A stretch of DNA of 64,000 nucleotides, taken from contig NZ_JBLKNX010000017.1 in assembly GCF_051414055.1 (NCBI RefSeq), positions 1 to 64,000 on the forward strand. Direction: 5' to 3'. The stretch comes from Halosimplex halobium (lineage in GTDB: Archaea > Halobacteriota > Halobacteria > Halobacteriales > Haloarculaceae). Below are positions 25,635-32,060 of this stretch, one piece after another (position 1 is the stretch's first letter; each line of letters opens with the position of its first letter). The notes under the pieces were generated by a model. The model saw nothing but the letters and a program-made list of their open reading frames with translations, was not told the DNA's origin and ran no database searches. Both the position numbers and the translations under genes were made by a program.

Positions 25635-25880
25635 GTGACCTGCCCGTTCCTCTCGTACCGGGAGTCGGCCGACGGCGCGAGCTTCGACGAGACGCGTGCC
25701 TACTGCGAGGCCGCCGAGCGGTTCGTCCAGCCGATGCGCGCGGACATCTGCAACGACCGGTTCGAACTCGCCCACGCCGAGGACTGCGAGATCTACCGCG
25801 ACCACGCCGACGACGCCGCTGGCGAGCCGACCGGCGAGAGTGACCACGAGAGCGGCAACGACGGAGGCGATGGCTCGTGA
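25635..25880 (+). CDS. Small four-cysteine haloarchaeal protein (81 aa)
   Basis: Four cysteines (C3, C24, C39, C51) in CPFLSYRESADG...AYCEAAERFVQPMRADICNDRFEL...DCEIYRDHADD could bind a metal or form a small redox fold. The C-terminal 20 residues are acidic and disordered. I do not recognise a named family. The GTG start at 25635 is supported by a TATA-like ccgttaact (25604-25612) 27 nt upstream. Its stop overlaps the GTG of the next gene (GTGA), so it is cotranscribed and translationally coupled with the BKACE-type gene, suggesting a joint role. Confidence 0.85.
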   Translation: MTCPFLSYRESADGASFDETRAYCEAAERFVQPMRADICNDRFELAHAEDCEIYRDHADDAAGEPTGESDHESGNDGGDGS

Positions 25881-26719
25881 GCTACGAGCGGTTCCTCGCG
25901 GACGAGCCGGTCGTCGTCACGGCGGCGCTGACCGGCGGGATCCACGGCAAGGAGACCAACCCGAACCTGCCGGAGACGCCCGAGGAGATCGGGAGGGCAG
26001 CGGGGGAGGTAGAGGCGGCCGGCGCGTCAGTCGTCCACGTCCACGCCCGGAAAGACAACGGCGAACGAGCGTTCTCGACCGAGCGGTTCGGGGCGATCGA
26101 CGAGGCGATCCGCCGGCACACCGACGACGTGATCATCCAGCATACGACCGGGGCGACGGGGGCGCCCGCGGAGAAACGCCATCTCTCGCTGCGGACGGAC
26201 CCGCCGCCGGAGATGGCGTCGCTGGACATGGGGCCACTGAACCGCTACGACCGGCTCACCAGCGAGAACACCGTCGCGACCATCGACGCGCTGTACGACG
26301 AGATGGCCGACCGCGGGATCAAGCCCGAACTGGAGGTGTTCAACGACGGCCACCGCAACGAGGTCCACGGCCTGCTGGAGCGGCGCGACCTGGCCGACCC
26401 GGTCTACGCGACGCTGATCTTCGGCCCGGGGACGCTCACCCGACCGCGACCCCGGAACTTCCTCAACGCCGTCGACAACCTCCCCGAGGGCGCGCTGTTC
26501 AACACGCTCGGGTTCGGCCGCCACCAGTTGCCCTTCGCGACGATGGGGATCCTCTTCGGCGGCAACGTCCGCGTCGGGCTGGAGGACAACGTCTACTACC
26601 GGAAGGGGGAACTCGCCGAGAGCAACGCCCAGCTCGTCGACCGCGTGGTCCGGGTCGCCGAGGAACTCGGCCGGGAGGTCGCCGATACCTCGCAGGCCCG
26701 GGGGATTCTGGGACTCTGA
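25877..26719 (+). CDS. BKACE-family (DUF849) beta-keto acid cleavage enzyme (280 aa)
   Basis: VVTAALTGGIHGKETNPNLPETPEEI is the family N terminus, and H54 and H56 in SVVHVHARKDNGE are the zinc ligands. PELEVFNDGH and FGFGRHQLPFATM-like segments match the C-terminal barrel. BKACE enzymes condense a beta-keto acid with acetyl-CoA to give acetoacetate and a CoA ester; the natural substrate here is unknown and 3-keto-5-aminohexanoate is only the founding example. The GTG start at 25877 overlaps the stop of the four-cysteine protein. Confidence 0.9.
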   Translation: MSYERFLADEPVVVTAALTGGIHGKETNPNLPETPEEIGRAAGEVEAAGASVVHVHARKDNGERAFSTERFGAIDEAIRRHTDDVIIQHTTGATGAPAEKRHLSLRTDPPPEMASLDMGPLNRYDRLTSENTVATIDALYDEMADRGIKPELEVFNDGHRNEVHGLLERRDLADPVYATLIFGPGTLTRPRPRNFLNAVDNLPEGALFNTLGFGRHQLPFATMGILFGGNVRVGLEDNVYYRKGELAESNAQLVDRVVRVAEELGREVADTSQARGILGL

Positions 26720-26869
26720 CACCGGGCGACTGCACTGGGATCCGAGGCCCCGGGTGATCGCACAGGGATCAGGGGCCCGGGCGACCGCGGTCGGGTCGGT
26801 AACCCCGATGTCATCGGGTGGCGCCGATGTCGGCGAGCGCCTTTGTAGGGCGACACCGTATGGAAGCCC

Positions 26870-26944
26870 ATGACCGCCCAGCGAGAGACGTTCGGTGCGG
26901 CACCGACGGACGAACACCCCGCTCCCACAGGGGAGGTGGCCTGA
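26870..26944 (+). CDS. Candidate 24-codon leader ORF upstream of the esterase
   Basis: An ATG at 26870 opens a frame MTAQRETFGAAPTDEHPAPT followed by GEVA and TGA; the stop is immediately followed by the ATG of the esterase (TGAATG). The tight junction and a ggaggtg run in its last codons suggest translational coupling. A TATA-like ctttgtag near 26841 would place transcription start close to this ATG. Coding status is unproven; it could be a leader peptide or the remnant of a larger upstream gene. Confidence 0.35.
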   Translation: MTAQRETFGAAPTDEHPAPTGEVA

Positions 26945-27592
26945 ATGGACGGGCCCCACCAGGGACAGCAACTCGCCACCGGCGGGACGCCGCTGGAGGA
27001 GGCCGAGGCCGCGATGATCCTGGTCCACGGCCGCGGCGCGACCGCCGAGAGCATCCTCCAGATGGGGCGCCAGCTCCACGAGGACGGCGTCGCCCTGCTG
27101 GCCCCGCAGGCCGCGCGCAACACCTGGTACCCCAACTCCTTCCTCGAACCCGTCGAGTCCAACGAGCCCGGCCGTTCGTCGGGCCTGCAGGCTATCGCGG
27201 ACGCCCTCGGCGAGGCGAACGACGCCGGGATCCCGACGGGGAAAGTCATGATCCTCGGGTTCTCCCAGGGCGCCTGTCTCGGGTCGGAGTTCGTGGCGCG
27301 CAACCCGCGGCGGTACGGCGGCCACGTCGCCTTCTCCGGCGGGCTCATCGGCGAGACGGTCGACCCCGACGAGTTCGAGGGGTCGCTGGAGGGGACTCCC
27401 TCGTTCGTCGGCTGCAGCGACGTGGACCCGCACATCCCCGAGGAGCGCGTCCACGTGACGACGGAAGTGCTGGAGCAACTCGACGCCGACGTGGAGGAGC
27501 GCATCTACCCCGGCATGGGCCACGGCGTCAACGACGACGAGGTCGAGTACGTGAGCGGGATGGTCGCGGACCTCGTCGCGGACGAGGACTGA
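26945..27592 (+). CDS. Alpha/beta hydrolase, carboxylesterase/phospholipase type (215 aa)
   Basis: ILVHGRGATAE (26-36) is the oxyanion region, GFSQGA (105-110) holds the nucleophile S108, CSDVDPHIP (about 157-165) supplies the acid and YPGMGHGVN holds H193. This is the short MhqD/YodD-like carboxylesterase family, often near quinone- or ring-cleavage enzymes. The substrate is unknown. A ggaggtgg run lies just upstream of the ATG. It converges with the Bat-type regulator across an 82-bp inverted-repeat element. Confidence 0.92.
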   Translation: MDGPHQGQQLATGGTPLEEAEAAMILVHGRGATAESILQMGRQLHEDGVALLAPQAARNTWYPNSFLEPVESNEPGRSSGLQAIADALGEANDAGIPTGKVMILGFSQGACLGSEFVARNPRRYGGHVAFSGGLIGETVDPDEFEGSLEGTPSFVGCSDVDPHIPEERVHVTTEVLEQLDADVEERIYPGMGHGVNDDEVEYVSGMVADLVADED

Positions 27593-27673
27593 TACGGATT
27601 ATTGGGAGCGTTTACCGGGTCGACCGCACGACTGCGTGCGGTCGATCCCGGAATGACTTGCAATAATCCGTAT
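27592..27673. repeat. 82-bp inverted-repeat element between convergent genes
   Basis: A perfect 13-bp inverted repeat (27592-27604 atacggattattg; 27661-27673 caataatccgtat) flanks an inner imperfect stem built on cgaccgcacg and cgtgcggtcg. The left arm begins in the last base of the esterase stop codon. The element could be a bidirectional terminator or a miniature mobile element; no target duplication is obvious. The ends are much more AT-rich than the surroundings. Confidence 0.8.
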
Positions 27674-27705
27674 GAGCCACCGGCGGATACTGTGCTGCTG
27701 ACCCG

Positions 27706-28425
27706 TCAGAGCGTCTCGGAGGCGAAGCGGCTGACGATCTTCTCCTCGGCGCGCTGGAGGCGGTACTGGACCGTCGAGTGGGGGGTGTCCAGTTCGTCGG
27801 CCAGGTCCGCGACGGTCGCGTCCCGCGGCGTGCCGTAGTAGCCGGCGCGGACGGCGGCGGCGACCGTCTCCCGCTCCTCGGGCGTCAGCAGGCCCGCGGT
27901 GCCGAACCCGCCGTTCCAGTTCTGCGGGTCGGAGACGTGGCCGAGTTCCAGCGAGATGCCGTCGCGCAGCCGCTCGTCGACCCGGTCGTACAGCTCCCCC
28001 ACGGCGCAGTCCTCCGGGATGAGCAGCCGCCAGACGTACTCGTCGTCACACCGCTCGGCCTCGATCAGCAGGCCGTCGCCGACGTGGTCGACGGCGAGGT
28101 AGGGGATCGAGTGGCAGTGCTGGATCTCCTCGCGGCGCGTGAAGTAGACGCGGTGCTCGGGTTCGGAACTGATGACCTGGTACTCCCGCGTCGAGTCACA
28201 GCCCGCCACGTCCAGGCACTCGTTGCACGTCGTCTCGTCGAGGAAGTGTTCCTCGACGGCGTCGAGGGCGTCGGGCGACCCCAGGACGTGGTCGACGCGC
28301 CACATAGAGCGGTCGTTGGCGAAACACGCCGCCGTCTGGGCGCGCAGCCCCGACCGCTCGCGGAACACGTCCATCAGCTCGTCCGCCCCCGGCCGGTAGG
28401 TGAGGACGAACTCGAACTCGCGCAT
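27706..28425 (-). CDS. Bat-type helix-turn-helix regulator, HTH_10 family (239 aa)
   Basis: The C-terminal HTH_10 domain (about 178-235, LLTPEERETVAAAVRAGYYGTPRDATVADLADELDTPHSTVQYRLQRAEEKIV) is the DNA-binding module of haloarchaeal Bat-like regulators. The N-terminal region (about 1-165) carries clustered cysteines (TTCNECLDVAGC) that could sense redox state or metal. The ATG at 28425 (MREFEFV, the usual family start) is preferred over one at 28446, because a minus-strand TATA-like attagct (about 28448-28455) lies 27 nt upstream of it. Target unknown; the adjacent esterase is a plausible candidate. Confidence 0.9.
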   Translation of the reverse strand: MREFEFVLTYRPGADELMDVFRERSGLRAQTAACFANDRSMWRVDHVLGSPDALDAVEEHFLDETTCNECLDVAGCDSTREYQVISSEPEHRVYFTRREEIQHCHSIPYLAVDHVGDGLLIEAERCDDEYVWRLLIPEDCAVGELYDRVDERLRDGISLELGHVSDPQNWNGGFGTAGLLTPEERETVAAAVRAGYYGTPRDATVADLADELDTPHSTVQYRLQRAEEKIVSRFASETL

Positions 28426-28603
28426 ACCGGCGAATTTGTTGGACATAGCTAATGGGTTTCGATCCGAATTCGTCGGCCGTACGGGGGACTACCGAGAGGT
28501 ATGTTCGGCCAGGACCCGGTGTTGGGTATAGACAATCCGTCGGGGCGCTGCGGCGAAGTCCACGCTGGCGAGCGAGCGGCGTCCGTCGACGCCTGGTGCT
28601 CGC

Positions 28604-29089
28604 CTACGCGTCCGCGGCCCGATAGCGGTCGCCGTCGCGGGCGGCCAGGCCGAACTCGACACTCCAGTCCAGCAACCGCCCGGTCCGCTCGCGCCACTCG
28701 GCCGCCCAGTCGGTGTGGCGGTCGCGCTCCCACCGGGGGACGTGCTCGCGGATCTCGTCGAAAGCCTCGTCGAGTGTCAGCGACTCGGCCGCGCGCAGCG
28801 CGGCGAGGAGTTCGCTCGCGCCGAACACCCGGCCTTCGAAGGCCTCGGCGAGGGCGGCCTCGTCGGCGTCGACGCGCCGTCGCCTGAACCCCCGCGGCGT
28901 CTCCTCGGCGAGTTCGAGCGCCTGGAGGAAGGTGAGGTACTCGCGGGCGGCGTCCCGGGAGGGCGCGGCCGTCTCGTCGACGATCCGGAGACAGCAGTCC
29001 TCGACCGTCCCCGGGACCAGCGGCAGGGCCCGCTGGGCGGCCGCGAGGAAGGCCGGATCGCGGACCGGCGGGACGATCTTGTAGCGCAC
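28604..29089 (-). CDS. Conserved protein of unknown function downstream of mch (161 aa)
   Basis: A charged, helical protein with no recognisable catalytic motif: MRYKIVPPVRDPAFLAAAQRALPLVP... followed by a region resembling a winged helix (REYLTFLQALELAEETPRGFRR). Its ATG is separated from the mch stop codon by one base, so it is almost certainly cotranscribed and translationally coupled with mch. That suggests a role connected with C1 metabolism, but nothing in the sequence shows this directly. Confidence 0.8.
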   Translation of the reverse strand: MRYKIVPPVRDPAFLAAAQRALPLVPGTVEDCCLRIVDETAAPSRDAAREYLTFLQALELAEETPRGFRRRRVDADEAALAEAFEGRVFGASELLAALRAAESLTLDEAFDEIREHVPRWERDRHTDWAAEWRERTGRLLDWSVEFGLAARDGDRYRAADA

Positions 29090-29090
29090 G

Positions 29091-30023
29091 CTAGAGCCCG
29101 AAGCTCTCGGCGAGTCGCTCCTCGTTCACGTCGCCGAGGACGTGCGTGTCACCACCGACCACGTCGATGGTGACCTGGGCGGGCGCGAACACGGACTCGG
29201 GCACCTCGTAGAAGTCCCAGTCGGCGTCGGCGAAGATCTCGGCGAACGGCGTGTCGTACTCGTCGGTCGCGGTCGAGGGCACCTCGTCGAACCGGTCGAA
29301 CGGCTCGTCGACGACGAGGTGGGCCTGGCCGCCGTAGGCCAGCGCGTCGTTCGTCCGCGCGATCGCCGTCTCCTCGTCGTCGGCGACGGGTGCGACCGGC
29401 GCCGACCCCGTCACCGAGAGGATATCGAGCGGGTCGTAGCCAAGCTCCGAGAGGCGGAACGTCGCGAGCTCGGCCGCGCGGGCGGCCATCGCGACGCTGC
29501 CGGTGAGGCTGGCCGTCGAGAACGCCTGGAGGAAGACGCCGCTCTCGGCGACGCCCGCCCGCTCGGCGACGTGCTCGACGACGGCCTCGTCCGGGACCGT
29601 CTCCGTCTCGATGGCGAGGACGGCGAACTCGAAGTCGTCCTCGTAGCCGACGCGCTGGAACTCGTCCTCCTCGGCGACGAGCGCGCGGGCGGGGCCGCTG
29701 CCCAGCCCCTCGAAGCCGTCGACGCTGAGCTCCCAGCCGGCCTTCTGCGAGCAGAGCAGGGCCAGCGCCGGGTGGTCGGTCGACAGTTCGACGTGGGTCA
29801 GCGGCGCGCCGGCGACCTCGGCGAGGTCGCTCTCGACGGTCGCCAGCCCGGCGGTCTGTATCTCCGCGAGCATCAGCCCGGCCTCGACGCCGCCCGGCAC
29901 GTCGACGCCGAAGTCGACGACCAGCGCCTCGCTGTCCAGCTGGTGGGCCGCGACGTTCAGCTCGTCGGCGAAGTCCAGCGCCTCGTCGACGAGGTCCGTC
30001 GCGGTCCGGTTGAGACTCTCCAT
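29091..30023 (-). CDS. mch: Methenyltetrahydromethanopterin cyclohydrolase (310 aa)
   Basis: The full-length sequence follows the Mch family: MESLNRTATDLVDEAL..., GVEAGLMLAEIQTAGLATV, LSTDHPALALLCSQKAGWEL and the C-terminal FAPAQVTIDVVGGDTHVLGDVNE. In methanogens it interconverts methenyl- and formyl-tetrahydromethanopterin; haloarchaea keep it although they use folate-type carriers, so the pterin used here is uncertain. Cytoplasmic. First gene of a two-gene unit with the 161-aa protein. Confidence 0.95.
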   Translation of the reverse strand: MESLNRTATDLVDEALDFADELNVAAHQLDSEALVVDFGVDVPGGVEAGLMLAEIQTAGLATVESDLAEVAGAPLTHVELSTDHPALALLCSQKAGWELSVDGFEGLGSGPARALVAEEDEFQRVGYEDDFEFAVLAIETETVPDEAVVEHVAERAGVAESGVFLQAFSTASLTGSVAMAARAAELATFRLSELGYDPLDILSVTGSAPVAPVADDEETAIARTNDALAYGGQAHLVVDEPFDRFDEVPSTATDEYDTPFAEIFADADWDFYEVPESVFAPAQVTIDVVGGDTHVLGDVNEERLAESFGL

Positions 30024-30102
30024 ACACCCGCCTCCACGCCGCTGGGCCTTCGGTCTTCGGTTCGCCGACGCGGACGACGCGGCCCGTTCGCCCGACCGGC
30101 CC

Positions 30103-30420
30103 TCACTCCGGACGCTCGCGTCTCGCTTCCCGCCCGAGGTGGTCCTCGACGGCGTCGACCTTCTCGCCGGCCGACTGGTCGACGGTTCGCTTGTCGTCCA
30201 CCTTCAGGAACGTGCTTACGCGGTCGGCGTCGACGGCCTCGTGAGCGGCCTGTGCGGCCGCGAACAGCTCCGCCGAGTCGTCGGCCTCGATGACCGTCCC
30301 CATCGGCGTCGTCTCGTAGCCCACGTCGAACTCGTCGAGCGCCGCCACCGCCTTCGCGACCTCCTCGGACATGCTCCCCTCGACGACCGGTGCCACGCTC
30401 AGAAAGCCGATGACTGTCAT
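30103..30420 (-). CDS. MTH1187-family thiamine-binding protein (105 aa)
   Basis: MTVIGFLSVAPVVEGSMSEEVAKAVAALDEFDVGYETTPMGTVIEAD matches the small ferredoxin-like MTH1187/YkoF family that binds thiamine or its pyrimidine moiety in the cytoplasm. The length of about 100 aa is typical. A minus-strand TATA-like catcttagg (30444-30452) about 28 nt upstream supports the ATG. The window also holds a thiamine-type ABC importer at 11.5-15.5 kb, with which it may cooperate. Confidence 0.9.
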   Translation of the reverse strand: MTVIGFLSVAPVVEGSMSEEVAKAVAALDEFDVGYETTPMGTVIEADDSAELFAAAQAAHEAVDADRVSTFLKVDDKRTVDQSAGEKVDAVEDHLGREARRERPE

Positions 30421-30477
30421 GACCGGGGGTACGACCGGCCGGACCTAAGATGCTCCGCCAGCGCGCGGCTCGACCCC

Positions 30478-30561
30478 ATGGAACAGATCTGCCCGATGTG
30501 TAATCAGTTCGTGACAAAAGCAAATGGTATGTACTCATCCCCGAGTCCGGGAGATTCCTGA
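30478..30561 (+). CDS. Candidate 27-aa zinc-knuckle microprotein
   Basis: The frame MEQICPMCNQFVTKANGMYS ends SSPSPGDS-stop. It has a single CPMC knuckle, half of a usual CPxCG zinc-ribbon pair. The palindromic-like ctaag sequence at 30444-30450 could be a TATA element for both this ORF and the divergent thiamine-binding gene. With only two cysteines, coding status is uncertain; it may be the remnant of a longer zinc-finger gene. Confidence 0.3.
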   Translation: MEQICPMCNQFVTKANGMYSSPSPGDS

Positions 30562-30577
30562 TGAATTATCGGCACAA

Positions 30578-30600
30578 TTTATAAGTAACGACTGTCGTTA
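30578..30600 (+). promoter_or_regulatory. TATA box and palindromic operator of the sugar-binding protein gene
   Basis: A strong TATA-like tttataagt (30578-30586) is followed immediately by taacgactgtcgtta (30586-30600), a perfect 7-bp inverted repeat around one base. A regulator bound here would sit between TATA box and transcription start and block RNA polymerase or TFB. The start codon is at 30618, so the leader is about 10 nt. Confidence 0.6.
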
Positions 30601-30617
30601 GGTCACCCTGTCATACG

Positions 30618-31883
30618 ATGGCACCTGACAGTGGAGACATCGAGGAGGCGGACGACGTCGTCTCGATCGAACTTGGCGTATCGCGCCGGAAGCTGATGAA
30701 ACAGCTCAGTGCGGCCGGGCTGGCCAGCGGGCTCGCGGGGATGGCGGGGTGCAGTTCGCTGCGCAACCAGGAGACGGCCACGCCGACGAGCGGAGGCGGC
30801 GGCCAGGACGGCGACGGCGGCGACGGCGGTGGCGGCGGGTCGAACCAGATCCCGGAGTTCACGCGGGTCCCGCTGGTGCCGCCGCCAGGCGCCGACTCGA
30901 TGGACCTCTCGGAGCCGACCCACGAGGAGCGGCGGATGGACTTCGTCACCCACAACGGGACCAACCAGTTCTTCACGCCGGTCATCGCCGGGATGAACGA
31001 CGCCCTCAACGCGATGGGCTGGACGGGGTCGTTCACCGGTCCCGAGGGCAACGACCAGGCCCGGCAGGTCGAGATCCTCAACACGAAGGTCGACTCGCTC
31101 GAGAGCGGCCGCGACCTGCTCGGGACGACGGTCCTCGACGAGTCGTCGTACACCGCGCCCGTCAAGAGCGCGATGGAGAACGACATCACCGTCGTCCAGT
31201 ACAACACCACGGTCGACGGGTGGGACTACGAGTACATGATGGACGAGTTCGGGATGCCGCTGCCCTACGTGGGTCAGCGGGCGTTCCCCGCCGGGAACGC
31301 CGTCGGGATCACCGCCTACGAGAAGGCCCAGGAGATCCTCGGTTCCGACACCGAACTGACCGTCCTGCCGTGTATCGCCGTGCCGGGCCACCCGGCGCTG
31401 CAGGCCCGGACCGACGGGTTCGTCAACTCCATCGGCGCCCAGGACAACGTCACCATGCTCGACCAGCTCAACGTCAGCACCGACGTGTCCCAGGCGACCT
31501 CCCGCGTGCAGGACGCCTACAGCGCCAACAACGACATCAACGTCATCCTCGGGTCGGGTTTCTGGGGGCCGGCCGCGGCCGCCCAGCTCGTCGAGAGCGA
31601 GGGGCTCCAGGACGAGGTGATCGTCGGCGGCTTCGACCTGCCCGAGTCGACGCTGCAGGGGATCGAGAACAACACGATCACCTTCACCGTCGGGCAGGAC
31701 CCCTACTCCCAGGGGTTCCAGTCGGTGATGCTCGGCTGGGAGTACGTCGAACGGGGCATCCCGATGAAAGACTACATCACCGGCGTCTCCATCGTCGACG
31801 AGTCCAACATCGAGTTCGCCAGGACCCGCTCGGGGTCGTGGGACGAACTGGTCAGCTGGCAGGACGAGAACTACGACACCTGA
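30618..31883 (+). CDS. Sugar ABC transporter substrate-binding lipoprotein (421 aa)
   Basis: A 22-residue acidic lead precedes the signal SRRKLMKQLSAAGLASGLAGMAGC, with twin arginines R23-R24 and lipobox Cys C45, so export is by Tat with lipid anchoring. A Gly/Asp-rich linker follows. The mature domain (about 105-421) has FVTHNGTNQFFTPVIAGMNDAL and VIVGGFDLPESTLQGIENN, a periplasmic-binding-protein fold of the ribose/xylose class. It is followed by a RbsC-type permease. Ligand unknown; a pentose or other monosaccharide is the family expectation. Confidence 0.9.
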   Translation: MAPDSGDIEEADDVVSIELGVSRRKLMKQLSAAGLASGLAGMAGCSSLRNQETATPTSGGGGQDGDGGDGGGGGSNQIPEFTRVPLVPPPGADSMDLSEPTHEERRMDFVTHNGTNQFFTPVIAGMNDALNAMGWTGSFTGPEGNDQARQVEILNTKVDSLESGRDLLGTTVLDESSYTAPVKSAMENDITVVQYNTTVDGWDYEYMMDEFGMPLPYVGQRAFPAGNAVGITAYEKAQEILGSDTELTVLPCIAVPGHPALQARTDGFVNSIGAQDNVTMLDQLNVSTDVSQATSRVQDAYSANNDINVILGSGFWGPAAAAQLVESEGLQDEVIVGGFDLPESTLQGIENNTITFTVGQDPYSQGFQSVMLGWEYVERGIPMKDYITGVSIVDESNIEFARTRSGSWDELVSWQDENYDT

Positions 31884-32060
31884 CCCCGCGCTCGTCGGCG
31901 TTGCCCGGCCGACCCCGCGTCGGCGGGGCGCCGCCGTCATCGACCGGCGGATCGACGACGGGTTCCCCGTCGCCGGATCGCCCGAATACTGCCGAGAGAG
32001 TGGTTCTGCGACGACAATACGCCGGTGAATTTAATGGATGGGCCCGTAGAACGATGAGGT

